A stretch of 64,000 nt of DNA from DUOX01 sp050944015 (GCA_050944015.1 JBMNQG010000003.1:6003-70002); one strand, 5' to 3'. Positions 42,787 to 51,800 are shown, numbered from the stretch's first letter. Program-made: numbers and translations. The notes: a model not told the origin generated them from the letters alone.

Positions 42787-42807
42787 TTATGCGTCATTTC
42801 TCTTTTG

Positions 42808-43422
42808 TCAGGGCGCGTTGCGGCCTTCCAGCTCGGCGAGTATGTCCGCCGGGGAAATGCCCTCATGAACCATCAGCACCAGGCAGTGATAGAGCAGGTC
42901 GGCAAGCTCGTATACGGTCTCCTCCCTGCTGCCCTTCATGGCCGCAATTATGACCTCTGCGCTCTCCTCGCCCACCTTTTTGAGGATTTTCTCCTTCCCC
43001 TTTTCAAAAAGGTACGCGGTGTAGCTCCTCACAGGCCGCTTTTCTTTCCTGTCCTTCAGGAGCTCGTAAAGGGAGCCTATGGAGAAGGACTGCCGGGCGG
43101 CACCGGCGTAAATAGGAAACTCAAAGCAGGAGTCGTTTCCAAGATGGCAGGCCGGGCCCTCTTTTTTTACTTCCGCCAGCAGGGCGTCCCCGTCGCAGTC
43201 GGCCGTTACCCTTACGACATTCTGGTAATTGCCGCTGGTCTCCCCCTTTCTCCACAGCCTATTCCGGCTCCGGGACCAGAAACAGGTACGCCCTTCCTTC
43301 AGAGTAAGCTCCAGGCTCTCACGGTTCATATAGGCCAGGGTCAGCACCCTCTTGGAGTAGTAATCCTGCACAACAACCGGGATTAAACCCTTTTCGTCGA
43401 ACCTTAAAGCGTCAGTATTCAT
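42808..43422 (-). CDS. hisI: phosphoribosyl-AMP cyclohydrolase / phosphoribosyl-ATP pyrophosphatase
   Basis: Bifunctional HisIE, catalysing steps 2 and 3 of histidine synthesis. 204 residues. The HisI half (1-112) has VLTLAYMNRESLELTL, the zinc region TADCDGDALL and ACHLGNDSCF. The HisE half (about 118-204) has LYELLKDRKEK and KKVGEESAEVIIAAMKGSREETVYELADLLYHCLVLM. The ATG at 43422 has GGAGG 9 bases before it. A gap of about 175 bases containing two parS sites separates it from hisA, unlike the overlapping genes before it. Confidence 0.95.
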   Translation of the reverse strand: MNTDALRFDEKGLIPVVVQDYYSKRVLTLAYMNRESLELTLKEGRTCFWSRSRNRLWRKGETSGNYQNVVRVTADCDGDALLAEVKKEGPACHLGNDSCFEFPIYAGAARQSFSIGSLYELLKDRKEKRPVRSYTAYLFEKGKEKILKKVGEESAEVIIAAMKGSREETVYELADLLYHCLVLMVHEGISPADILAELEGRNAP

Positions 43423-43517
43423 TTTCTTTGACCTCCGCACCGATTCCAATAATTACCATATTTTGTCTTTTTACAGAATTACAATTGTTTTACTTATAAC
43501 TTCCAGCGGCACAACAA

Positions 43518-43565
43518 TGTTTCACGTGAAACAAGAATCTGCAGGCAAATGTTTCACGTGAAACG
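43518..43565. promoter_or_regulatory. tandem parS sites (ParB/Spo0J binding)
   Basis: TGTTTCACGTGAAACA at 43518-43533 is a perfect palindrome equal to the parS consensus. TGTTTCACGTGAAACG at 43550-43565 matches 15 of 16. They are 32 bp apart start to start, about three helical turns. ParB loads at such sites to organise and segregate the chromosome origin region. They occupy the hisA-hisIE gap. No ParB gene is in the window. Confidence 0.93.
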
Positions 43566-43596
43566 TGCAAATAGCAGGCCTGGCGCCGGAGCCGCC

Positions 43597-44328
43597 TTAT
43601 TCCCTGTTCAGGCAGCCTGCCGCCTCCAGCACCTCTTCCAGCTCCAGGCGGCCGGTGTAAAGGGCCTTGCCCACAATCGCACCGGCTATGCCCAGTTCAC
43701 GCAGCGCCCTGATTTCCTCCATGGACGAAATGCCGCCGGAGGCAATCACATCAAGGCCTTCCATGCTGCTTAGGACCCGGTAGGCATCAAGATTTGTGCC
43801 GCTAAGCAGGCCGTCCCTTTCAATGTCGGTGTATATCACCGTGCCTATTCCCATATTCAGGAGCCGGCGGCAGAATTCAATGCTGTCAGCATCCGTCTCC
43901 ATAAGCCAGCCGTTTATGGCAACCCTGCCGCCCCGGGCGTCCACTCCCACGGCGACGGAGTCCCCGTACCAGGAAGCGGCTGCCTTCAGGAATTCCGGGT
44001 CGTTTACTGCGGCGGTGCCAATAATAACCCTGGAGGCCCCGGCTGACAGGTATTTGTCTATGCTCTGCATGCTGCGGATTCCTCCGCCCACCTGTACGAA
44101 CATGCCCGCGACGGCGGAGGTTATCTCCTTTATAATCTTATAGTTAATTAGCTTGCCGCTCCTGGCGCCGTCCAGGTCCACCACGTGAAGGCAGCGGCTG
44201 CCCCGCTCGTAAAATTCCTCGGCCACCGCCACCGGGTCGTCGCCGTACACTTCCACCCTTCCGTAATCTCCCTGGGTAAGGCGCACCGCCCTGCCTTTCA
44301 TCAAATCTATGGCGGGATAGATTTTCAT
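43597..44328 (-). CDS. hisA: ProFAR isomerase
   Basis: TIM-barrel isomerase converting ProFAR to PRFAR, step 4 of histidine synthesis. 243 residues. Catalytic Asp near 8 in IYPAIDLMKGRAVRL, then VQVGGGIRSM, VGVDARGG and the second Asp in VIYTDIERDGLLSGTN, VIASGGISS. GAGGTG precedes the ATG, 18 bases after hisB. HisF, its structural twin that would act next, is not present here. Confidence 0.95.
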   Translation of the reverse strand: MKIYPAIDLMKGRAVRLTQGDYGRVEVYGDDPVAVAEEFYERGSRCLHVVDLDGARSGKLINYKIIKEITSAVAGMFVQVGGGIRSMQSIDKYLSAGASRVIIGTAAVNDPEFLKAAASWYGDSVAVGVDARGGRVAINGWLMETDADSIEFCRRLLNMGIGTVIYTDIERDGLLSGTNLDAYRVLSSMEGLDVIASGGISSMEEIRALRELGIAGAIVGKALYTGRLELEEVLEAAGCLNRE

Positions 44329-44346
44329 AACAGCACCTCAATTCGC

Positions 44347-44937
44347 TTACACAATAGTTCCCTTCGAGGAGGGAATCCGCCCGGGGCTTCTATCGTCAAT
44401 GGCGACTGCGGCTTTCATTGCCCGGGCAAGGGCCTTGAAGGCCGCCTCGGCAATGTGGTGGCTGTTCTCGCCCGCCAGCTGGCGCAGATGGACGGCGGCG
44501 CCAAGGCTTCTGGAAAAGGCAGACATGAACTCGCGCACCAGTTCCGTGTCGAAGTCGCCTATCTTTTCCGTGGGAAAACTGAGTCCGTAACCCAGCACCC
44601 CGCGGCCGCTTATATCTACGGTCGCCAGGACCAGGGCCTCGTCCATCGGCAGAATGAAGCTGCCGTATCGGCATATGCCCCGGCGCTCCATCAGGGCCTC
44701 GTCAAACGCCCGGCCAAGCACAATGGCCACATCCTCCACGGTGTGGTGGTAGTCCACGTTGGCGTCGCCCACGCACATTACTGTAAGGTCGAAGGAGCCG
44801 TGGACGGCGAAAAGTTCCAGCATGTGGTTCAAAAAACCGCAGCCGGTGTCGATTTGGCACCGCCCGGAGCCCTCCAGGCACAGCTCCAGGCTGATGTCAG
44901 TCTCCTTTGTTTTCCGGGTTATCTTTGCCTTTCTCAT
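44347..44937 (-). CDS. hisB: imidazoleglycerol-phosphate dehydratase
   Basis: Dehydrates IGP to imidazole-acetol phosphate. 196 residues, the monofunctional form. Two internal repeats carry the manganese-binding HHTVEDVAIVLG and its counterpart NSHHIAEAAFKALARAM. CGFLNHMLELFAVHG and SFILPMDEALV are conserved. It overlaps hisC by 4 bases. It needs HisHF upstream in the pathway, which must be encoded elsewhere. Confidence 0.96.
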   Translation of the reverse strand: MRKAKITRKTKETDISLELCLEGSGRCQIDTGCGFLNHMLELFAVHGSFDLTVMCVGDANVDYHHTVEDVAIVLGRAFDEALMERRGICRYGSFILPMDEALVLATVDISGRGVLGYGLSFPTEKIGDFDTELVREFMSAFSRSLGAAVHLRQLAGENSHHIAEAAFKALARAMKAAVAIDDRSPGRIPSSKGTIV

Positions 44938-46001
44938 ATTCCGCCTCCCAAAATCATCCCTGTCACCGCCACAAGCCTTTCCATCTGAGGCTGCGTGCCG
45001 ATGGTTATCCTTACATAGTTTTCCGTCCTTGGCCCGTCAAAATGACGGACGAGTGTGCCGGTTTCCCTCAGGCGGCGGTAGTATTCCCTGCCCGTGATTT
45101 TAGGGTTGTCACCCGCGAACACAAAATTAGCGCTGCTGTCCAGGACCTTAAAGCCCAGGTTCCGAAGCCCGGAGGCGGTATATTCCCGGCTTTCGATAAT
45201 CCTGTCCCGGCACTGACTGAAGTAATCTGTGTCTTTAAGGGCGGCGGCGCCGGCGAGAAGGGAAAGGCGGTTTATGTTATAGGGATTGAAGGAAAAGCGC
45301 ATCCTGTTCAAATCTGAAATCAGGCCGGCGCTGCCCAGGGCGTAGCCCAGCCTGGCCCCGGCCAGGGAATGGGACTTGGACAGGGTGCGGACGATAAGCA
45401 GGTTGTCGTACCTCTCCAGCAGGGGCAGGGCGGTGCAGCCGCCAAACTCCACATAGGCCTCGTCCACCACCACCAGCCTGTCCCTGTCCTGGCACAGGAG
45501 CTTTTCAATTTCCGGCAGGGGCAGGCTGATGCCCGTGGGGGCGTTGGGGTTCGCCAGAAACACGGTGCCCCGCAGGCCCGAATAGTCCTCAACGTTAATG
45601 GTGTAGTCCTCCCTGAGGGGCACAATGGTCGTCTCCACGCCGTAAAGGCCCGCGCATACGCTGTAAAAACCGTATGTAATGTCCGGGAAGGCCGCCCCGC
45701 CGGGGCACAGGCCGAGAAAGCAGAAGGCCAGCACCTCGTCGCTGCCGTTTCCGGGAAAAACGTTTTCGGTCCTCACCCCGTTGTAGTCGGCCGCCGCCCG
45801 GACAAACCGCCCGCAGTCGGGGTCCGGGTAGAGCCTGAGGGCATCCGCCTCGCCCATGGTTAAAAGCTCCGCAACCCCGGGGGCGGGGGGATAGGGATTC
45901 TCGTTGGTATTCAGCTTCAGCAGCTTGTCCATATCTTTCGGCTGCTCGCCTGGTGTGTAGGGTATAAGGGCACTCAGCCTTTCAGTCAGAAAACGGCTCA
46001 T
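44934..46001 (-). CDS. hisC: histidinol-phosphate aminotransferase
   Basis: PLP-dependent fold type I transaminase making histidinol phosphate. 355 residues. LNTNENPYPPAPGV opening, FPGNGSDEVLAFCF, FLANPNAPTGISL, VVVDEAYVEFGG and the PLP Lys in RTLSKSHSLAGARLGYALG. Some HisC-like enzymes also act on aromatic substrates, but the operon fixes this role. It overlaps both neighbours by 4 bases. Confidence 0.95.
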   Translation of the reverse strand: MSRFLTERLSALIPYTPGEQPKDMDKLLKLNTNENPYPPAPGVAELLTMGEADALRLYPDPDCGRFVRAAADYNGVRTENVFPGNGSDEVLAFCFLGLCPGGAAFPDITYGFYSVCAGLYGVETTIVPLREDYTINVEDYSGLRGTVFLANPNAPTGISLPLPEIEKLLCQDRDRLVVVDEAYVEFGGCTALPLLERYDNLLIVRTLSKSHSLAGARLGYALGSAGLISDLNRMRFSFNPYNINRLSLLAGAAALKDTDYFSQCRDRIIESREYTASGLRNLGFKVLDSSANFVFAGDNPKITGREYYRRLRETGTLVRHFDGPRTENYVRITIGTQPQMERLVAVTGMILGGGI

Positions 46002-47284
46002 CCGCTCACCTCAAATCTGGCCTCCACGCTCCTGGCGTGGGCTTCAAGGCCCTCGGCCCTGGCGAAGGCCGCAATTTTGTCCGCCGCCTGATACAGGGCA
46101 TCCCTGCTGTAATAGGCGTAGCTGCTCTTTTTTACAAAATCGTCCACGGACAAGGGGCTTGCAAATCTGGCGGTTCCCATGGTGGGCAGGGTGTGGTTGG
46201 GCCCGGCGAAATAGTCCCCGATGGCCGCCGGGGAACAGCTTCCAAGAAAGACGCTTCCGGCGTTTCTAATATTTTCCAGCACCCAGAACGGCTCGGCGGT
46301 ATGTATTTCCAGATGCTCCGGGGCTATAAGGTTTACGCATTCGCAAGCTTCTTCCATGTCTCCTGCCACTATAATGAGTCCTCCGGAGTCTATGGCCTTA
46401 CTTGCTATTTCCGCCCTGGGCAGGGATTCAAGCCGCCTTTCAAGCTCCAGGGACACCTGCCGCGCCAGTTTTTCCGAGTCGCATACCAGAACCGCCGAGG
46501 CCAAAGCATCGTGCTCCGCCTGGGCAAGCATGTCGGCGGCAATCAGCGCCGGCTCGGCAGCTGAGTCCGCCAGTATCAGCACGTCGCTGGGGCCGGCTAT
46601 CATGTCAATGTCCACCTGGCCGAAAACGCAGCGTTTTGCGGCGGCCACGTATATGTTGCCGGGACCCACGATTTTATACACCCGGGGTATGCTTTCCGTG
46701 CCGTAGGCCATGGCGGCTATTGCCTGGGCTCCCCCGCACTTGTACACGGCGTCCACACCCGCGATTCTGGCCGCCGCCAATACTCCCGGGGCCGCCCGCC
46801 CCTGCCTGTCCGGCGGCGTGCAGATTATGAGCTGCGGCACGCCCGCCAGCCTGGCGGGTATGGCGTTCATGAGGACTGTGGAAGGGTAGCTGGCTGTGCC
46901 GCCGGGCACGTAAATGCCCACACGCTCGATGGGCGTTACTTTCTGGCCAAGGACTATCCCCTCACCGGGGGAAAACTCAAATCCACGCCTAAGCTGCCTT
47001 TTATGAAAGTTCTTTATGTTTTCCGCAGCCTGGGCCAGAATGTCCAGAAAGCCGTCATCCAGCTGGGACACGGCCTCCTCGAACTCCTCCTCCCCCGCCT
47101 TCAGGGGACTGGGCGCAAAGTCGTCGAAGAGCCGGCAGTACTCCAGAACCGCGGCGTCTCCCCTTTGGCGCACCTGCTCTATTATTTCCTCCACCCTGCG
47201 CTGAATCTCCGCGTCCTCGTTTATGCCGGGGTTTCCGGCCAGCCGCTCAATCAGGTCTCTTGAATACCTTGCTATCCTTATCAT
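45998..47284 (-). CDS. hisD: histidinol dehydrogenase
   Basis: Zinc enzyme doing the last two NAD-linked oxidations to histidine. 428 residues. GIYVPGGTASYPSTVLMN near 127-144, KCGGAQAIAAMAYGTESIPRV, KIVGPGNIYVAAAKR, IDMIAGPSDVLILAD, LAQAEHDALASAVLV and the zinc/catalytic HTLPTMGTARF are in place. It overlaps hisC and hisG by 4 bases. Confidence 0.96.
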   Translation of the reverse strand: MIRIARYSRDLIERLAGNPGINEDAEIQRRVEEIIEQVRQRGDAAVLEYCRLFDDFAPSPLKAGEEEFEEAVSQLDDGFLDILAQAAENIKNFHKRQLRRGFEFSPGEGIVLGQKVTPIERVGIYVPGGTASYPSTVLMNAIPARLAGVPQLIICTPPDRQGRAAPGVLAAARIAGVDAVYKCGGAQAIAAMAYGTESIPRVYKIVGPGNIYVAAAKRCVFGQVDIDMIAGPSDVLILADSAAEPALIAADMLAQAEHDALASAVLVCDSEKLARQVSLELERRLESLPRAEIASKAIDSGGLIIVAGDMEEACECVNLIAPEHLEIHTAEPFWVLENIRNAGSVFLGSCSPAAIGDYFAGPNHTLPTMGTARFASPLSVDDFVKKSSYAYYSRDALYQAADKIAAFARAEGLEAHARSVEARFEVSG

Positions 47285-47910
47285 GTCTTCACCTGAATTC
47301 TTTCGCTGAGTTTCCTGCAGATTCCGTCTATGAGCCAGGTTTCAAACCTGTAGCTGCTCTTGTTGGCTATCAGCCTGGCGCTGGAGTGCTCTATTTCCAT
47401 CCAGACACGGAGGCGGTTTTCCGCCAGGGTCTTTCCCGTCTCCACTATGTCCACAATCACGTCGGAAAGGCCCAGTATGGGCGCCAGCTCCACGCTGCCG
47501 TTAAGCCTGATTATCTCAATCTGGCGGTTTATGGAGGCGAAAAACCTGGCCGCCACGTTGGGGTACTTTGTGGCCACCCGCAGGGGGAGGCTGGGGTTAT
47601 CCGCCCAGTCTTCCTTGGCGGCCGCCACAAGGCGGCAGGCCCCCAGCTTCAGGTCCAGAAGCTCGTAGACGTCCGCCTCCGTCTCCAGCAGCACGTCCTT
47701 GCCCACCACTCCTATGTCCGCGGCGCCCCTCTCCACGTATATGGCCACGTCGGAGGGCTTCACCAGCAGGTAGCGTATTCCGGTCTCCTGGTCCTCAAAT
47801 ACCAGCTTGCGGCCCTGTTCCTCCATTCCCCGGCAGAAATAGCCGATTTCAGCGAAAAGCCTGTATACGTCCGAACCCAGCCTGCCCTTGGGCAGGGCAA
47901 TATTAATCAT
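47281..47910 (-). CDS. hisG: ATP phosphoribosyltransferase, short-form catalytic subunit
   Basis: Commits PRPP and ATP to histidine synthesis. 209 residues, so this is the HisG-S form lacking the regulatory ACT-like domain and needing HisZ. INIALPKGRLGSDVYRLF opening, DVAIYVERGAADIGVVGKD, LRVATKYPNVAARFF and the PRPP site DVIVDIVETGKTLAENRL are visible. It overlaps hisZ by 8 bases, consistent with equal production of the two subunits. Confidence 0.96.
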   Translation of the reverse strand: MINIALPKGRLGSDVYRLFAEIGYFCRGMEEQGRKLVFEDQETGIRYLLVKPSDVAIYVERGAADIGVVGKDVLLETEADVYELLDLKLGACRLVAAAKEDWADNPSLPLRVATKYPNVAARFFASINRQIEIIRLNGSVELAPILGLSDVIVDIVETGKTLAENRLRVWMEIEHSSARLIANKSSYRFETWLIDGICRKLSERIQVKT

Positions 47911-49024
47911 CCTGGACCGCCTCCAATTCTCCCGCGCTGTTAATTCTCAGCACCTGTCGGGCTCGAACGCCCCGCGGGGCGCATTTTTCCGCCCTGACCC
48001 TGAATCCCCTGGAAATCAAGGATGAAACCGCGCCGGCCACCGCCGGCCCCGGCGCCTCCCCGTAAAGGAGCAGGACGTCCGCGTCGTATTCCCTAGGCTC
48101 GTGAAAGACCCTGTCCAAATCGCTGAGGTACAGGGCAAAGCCCATGGCGGGCTGGGGCTTCCCGAAACGGCGCAGCAAATTGTCGTACCGTCCCCCGGCC
48201 AGGACAGCCCGGGGGGCTTCCCGGACATATCCCCGGAACACGATTCCGTTATAGTAGTCCAGGTCGTTTATTACGGAAAAATCCAGATATGCCTTTTCCG
48301 CCCCTTCAAACTGCCTGAGCGTCTCCTCCAGCTCCTGCAGCTCCTGCAGGGCGTTGCGCATCTCCCCGTCCAGGCAGAGTCCGGCGGCCTCCTCCAGCGC
48401 GCGCCCCAAAGGGCCGCGTATTTGGGCAACGGACGTGAGGGTTTCCCGCGCGTCCCTGCCCCCGGGCAGGCTGCCGGCAATTTTGGCTATCTCAGTCCTG
48501 TTCTTGCTCCGCAGTGCTTCCAGAACCCTTCCGGTGCTCCGCTCGTCCAGCTCCAGAGCCCTTATCAGCCCGGCTATAAAGCCCATGTGGCTGATATCCA
48601 GGGTATATTCCCGGCTTATAGCCTCAAGGCTCGCCAGTGCCAGGCCCACTACCTCCGCCTGGGCGTACCCGCGCCCGGCTCCTATGTATTCCAGCCCCAT
48701 CTGGCGGATTTCTCTGTATTCGCCGCCGCCGTATTCTAGCCTGAATACGTTTTCATTGTAGTACAGCTTCAGTGTGTCTATATCTGCGCCGGTGTTTTTG
48801 ACTATGCTTATAGTCACGTCGGGCTTGAGAGCCATAAGCCGCCCGGCGGCGTCCGTAAAGGTTATTACGCCCTCGTTCCTGAGAAAATGCCTGTTTTCCA
48901 TGTACAGGTCGTAGGGCTCGAAGCTACCCATGCGGTACCTGGAATAACCGTAGCTTTCGTAAAGAACCCTCAGCCTCAGCGGCAACTGCTCGGCCTTGGG
49001 CAGTAGCCTTGTCAGTTGGTCCAA
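47903..49024 (-). CDS. hisZ: ATP phosphoribosyltransferase regulatory subunit
   Basis: HisRS-like paralogue without charging activity that activates short-form HisG and carries histidine feedback control. 373 residues. FEPYDLYMENRHFLRNEGVITFTDAAGRLMALKPDVTISIVKN and the late YNGIVFRGYV...LAGGRYDNLLRRFG segments mirror class II synthetase motifs 2 and 3. The start is TTG at 49024, 8 bases after AAGGAG; no ATG is suitable. First gene of the operon. Confidence 0.93.
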   Translation of the reverse strand: MDQLTRLLPKAEQLPLRLRVLYESYGYSRYRMGSFEPYDLYMENRHFLRNEGVITFTDAAGRLMALKPDVTISIVKNTGADIDTLKLYYNENVFRLEYGGGEYREIRQMGLEYIGAGRGYAQAEVVGLALASLEAISREYTLDISHMGFIAGLIRALELDERSTGRVLEALRSKNRTEIAKIAGSLPGGRDARETLTSVAQIRGPLGRALEEAAGLCLDGEMRNALQELQELEETLRQFEGAEKAYLDFSVINDLDYYNGIVFRGYVREAPRAVLAGGRYDNLLRRFGKPQPAMGFALYLSDLDRVFHEPREYDADVLLLYGEAPGPAVAGAVSSLISRGFRVRAEKCAPRGVRARQVLRINSAGELEAVQDD

Positions 49025-49060
49025 AGCGCCTTCTCCTTTTCTCCTAGAAAAATTTAACTT

Positions 49061-49089
49061 AGACTAACACACTTTAGCCCGTTAGTCAA
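49061..49089 (-). promoter_or_regulatory. his operon promoter with overlapping inverted repeat
   Basis: TTGACT (49089-49084), 17 bp, TAGTCT (49066-49061) on the minus strand. GACTAAC / GTTAGTC (49062-49068 and 49081-49087) is a perfect inverted repeat whose arms coincide with the -35 and -10. This suggests a repressor operator; it resembles TrpR-type ACTAG/CTAGT half sites. The regulator is not identified. Confidence 0.65.
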
Positions 49090-49167
49090 GTATCATATTA
49101 GCGAAATATCATATTAAACTGCTAAAATATTTTAATAATATCCAATAAATATTAAATGGAGGTTGAA

Positions 49168-49235
49168 TTGACAACGTGAGTATGCTAGTATATACATTGT
49201 TAAAAAACGTTCAAATTTTTGTTTACAAGAACGTT
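49168..49235 (+). promoter_or_regulatory. promoter and possible operator of the sugar ABC operon
   Basis: TTGACA (49168-49173), 17 bp, TATACA (49191-49196). The palindrome AACGTT occurs twice just downstream, at 49206-49211 and 49230-49235, 24 bp apart. These could be halves of a regulator site in the initial transcribed region. Confidence 0.6.
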
Positions 49236-49269
49236 AAGTTTGTGCGAATTTTGGTTTGGAGGTGCCATT

Positions 49270-50805
49270 TTGGAGAAGCAAAGACGCCCGCTCATTGAAC
49301 TCCGGGATATTACAAAGACATTCCCGGGCGTAAAGGCACTGAGCAATGTCTCCTTTGATATATATCCGGGGGAATTTCATGCTCTGTGTGGCGAAAACGG
49401 CGCGGGTAAGTCCACTCTCATTAAGGTGATGACTGGGGCTCATCAGCCTGATTCCGGTAAAATCATTGTAGACGGCGAGGAAGTGCACTTCACCTCTCCT
49501 CAGCAGGCCATAGAAAAAGGCATAGCCTGCATTTACCAGGAACTTACCATTGCCCCTCAGCTTGACGTGGCGAAAAACATGTTCCTGGGTAACATGTTTT
49601 TCGACAAATTCGGGACGCTTGACCTTAAAAGGCTATATAAGGACACCAAGGAAATCCTAACGGATTACATAGGACTGAAGGTGTCCCCCAAGACTCTTGC
49701 CGGCGAGCTTTCCGTTGGCCAGCAGCAGATGATTGAGATAGGCCGTGCTCTTACCCGCCACGCCAGGGTAATTATAATGGACGAGCCCACGTCCTCCCTG
49801 TCCGAGGCCGAGACCGAGACGCTGTTCAAGCTCATAAAGATGCTGAAAGATGACAACGTGGCCATAGTCTACATCAGCCACAAGCTGGACGAGGTAATGC
49901 AGCTGGCGGACAGAATCACCGTCATCAGGGACGGGCAGAACATTATTACAATGAACACCAGCGATACCACCCAGGAAAAGCTCATCTCCCACATGATAGG
50001 CCGTGAGCTTGAAAACCTTTACCAGAAGTCCCCCGCCCAGCAGGGCGATGTGGTTCTGGAGGTTAAGAACCTTACCAGCAAGGGCGTGTTCGAGGACATT
50101 TCCTTCAACGTAAAGGCCGGAGAGATTGTGGGCTTTTTTGGCCTTGTGGGCGCCGGGCGGTCCGAAATCATGCGGGCTATCTTCGGCGTGGACAAATACG
50201 ATTCCGGCGAAGTGTACATTTGCGGCAAGAAGCTCCCGCCGGGCAATCCAACTGCGGCCATCGAATCGGGCCTAGGCTTCGCCACCGAGGACCGCAAGAA
50301 AGAGGGCCTCATGCTTCGCTTGTCGGTGCTTCTGAACATGAGTCTGGTCAAACTACCGCACATATCCAAACTGGGCGTTATTAACGCCGCCAAGCAGAGG
50401 GAGCTTGTGGATCAGTACATAAAGAGCATCAGCATCAAAACTCCAAACGTAGAGCAGCTTGTCGGGAACCTGTCGGGCGGCAACCAGCAGAAAGTCGTCG
50501 TTGCAAAGTGGCTTATGATGAGCCCCAAGGTTCTGATTGTCGACGAACCGACGAGGGGCATTGACGTGGGTTCAAAATCCGAGATTTACGGGCTTTTGAA
50601 CGACCTTGCCCATCAGGGTGTGGCCATAATTGTCGTTTCCTCCGAAATTGAGGAGATTATGGGTATCTGTGACAGGGTCATAACCATTTGCGAGGGTAAT
50701 CTTACTGCCTCTCTGGACATTAAGAACCTCAAGAGTGAAACTGTCCTTGCCGCTGCTCTTGGCAAGACGGATATTATACGCAGTGCAGAGGGGGCAGAAC
50801 TATGA
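49270..50805 (+). CDS. sugar ABC transporter ATPase (RbsA/MglA type, two ATP domains)
   Basis: Double ATPase of a CUT2-type monosaccharide importer. 511 residues. N-half Walker A GENGAGKST, signature LSVGQQQMIEIGRAL, Walker B VIIMDEPTSSLS. The C-half is degenerate at Walker A (GLVGAGRSE), as is usual, but keeps signature LSGGNQQKVVVAKWL and LIVDEPTRGIDVGSK. The start is TTG at 49270, 7 bases after GGAGG. The frame is open further upstream, but without family similarity. It overlaps the first permease by 4 bases. The sugar is unknown. Confidence 0.94.
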   Translation: MEKQRRPLIELRDITKTFPGVKALSNVSFDIYPGEFHALCGENGAGKSTLIKVMTGAHQPDSGKIIVDGEEVHFTSPQQAIEKGIACIYQELTIAPQLDVAKNMFLGNMFFDKFGTLDLKRLYKDTKEILTDYIGLKVSPKTLAGELSVGQQQMIEIGRALTRHARVIIMDEPTSSLSEAETETLFKLIKMLKDDNVAIVYISHKLDEVMQLADRITVIRDGQNIITMNTSDTTQEKLISHMIGRELENLYQKSPAQQGDVVLEVKNLTSKGVFEDISFNVKAGEIVGFFGLVGAGRSEIMRAIFGVDKYDSGEVYICGKKLPPGNPTAAIESGLGFATEDRKKEGLMLRLSVLLNMSLVKLPHISKLGVINAAKQRELVDQYIKSISIKTPNVEQLVGNLSGGNQQKVVVAKWLMMSPKVLIVDEPTRGIDVGSKSEIYGLLNDLAHQGVAIIVVSSEIEEIMGICDRVITICEGNLTASLDIKNLKSETVLAAALGKTDIIRSAEGAEL

Positions 50806-51800
50806 ATACGGGATCAAAGCTCAAGTCGGGATGGAAAAAGTTCATGTCCATGAACGGAAGCGGCGTCTTCCTGGCTCTTATCGCCTTCATCATTCTCGTT
50901 TCAATCTTAGCGCCAAGAGTTACCGGCGGCAGCTTTTTAACGTGGACGAACATTATACAGGTCTTCCGCCAGCAGACCTACATAGGCATAATCGCCTGCG
51001 GAATGACCCTTATCATGATTACCGGAAACATCGATTTGTCCGTGGGCAGCCAGCTTACAATGATGACCGTTTTGTGCGCGCAGTTCAGCAAGGAAATGGG
51101 CGCATGGACGATTCCTCTGACGCTGCTTATCGGCCTGGGCTGCGGACTGGTCAACGGCCTTCTGGTGGGACGGTACGGGCTCAACGCCTTTATTACCACC
51201 CTAGGCACCGGGTCGGTTTACGGGGCGCTGACACTGATACTGGTCTCCGGGCATACGGTTCGCGCCGAAATTCCCATATTGGACTATATCGGAAAAGGTT
51301 CGCTTTTTGGCGTCATTCCCGTTCCGGTTGTAATACTTCTGGTAGTTGTGCTTATATTTGCGTTCCTGCTGAAACGTACGGTCTTCGGACAGCGTCTATA
51401 TGCCATAGGCGCCAACATCACAGCCGCCCGCTATTCGGGCATCAAGTACCGTCGGGAAGTGGCCATCACCTACATACTTACCGGCCTGTGCTGCGCCCTG
51501 GCGTCCATAGTTCTGATTTCAAGGTCCGTTTCAGCCAACCCCCAGATAGGCGCCAGCAAGGAAATGGACATCATTCTGGCGGTTGTTCTGGGCGGCACCA
51601 GCATCCTGGGCGGCAAGGGTTCCATCTGGGGAACCGTGGTGGGCTTCCTGTTCATAGGGTTCATGTCCTCCGGATTTACCTTCCTGGCTTTCAACCAGTA
51701 TATGCAGTGGATTATCATGGGTGTAATTCTTCTTATCTCTCTGGCAATTGACGTGTCCAAAGAAAGGGGGCGTAAGCTGTGGAAAAGAACAAGCAAATGA
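50802..51800 (+). CDS. sugar ABC transporter permease 1 (RbsC type)
   Basis: Inner-membrane permease of the CUT2 class. 332 residues with about eight to ten helices. The family signature CGMTLIMITGNIDLSVGSQLTM is near 65-87, GLLVGRYGLNAFITTLGTGS follows, and RLYAIGANITAARYSGIKYRREVAITYILTG is the ATPase-contact region. FLAVVLGGTSILGGKGS-like (here ILAVVLGGTSILGGKGS) closes the core. It overlaps the ATPase by 4 bases and the second permease by 22 bases. Confidence 0.94.
   Translation: MNTGSKLKSGWKKFMSMNGSGVFLALIAFIILVSILAPRVTGGSFLTWTNIIQVFRQQTYIGIIACGMTLIMITGNIDLSVGSQLTMMTVLCAQFSKEMGAWTIPLTLLIGLGCGLVNGLLVGRYGLNAFITTLGTGSVYGALTLILVSGHTVRAEIPILDYIGKGSLFGVIPVPVVILLVVVLIFAFLLKRTVFGQRLYAIGANITAARYSGIKYRREVAITYILTGLCCALASIVLISRSVSANPQIGASKEMDIILAVVLGGTSILGGKGSIWGTVVGFLFIGFMSSGFTFLAFNQYMQWIIMGVILLISLAIDVSKERGRKLWKRTSK

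Noticed and set aside
43423..43596. Looked for a degraded hisF or hisH in the hisA-hisIE gap.
   Set aside because: No recognisable HisF/HisH motif in any frame; the gap holds only the parS sites and AT-rich sequence.
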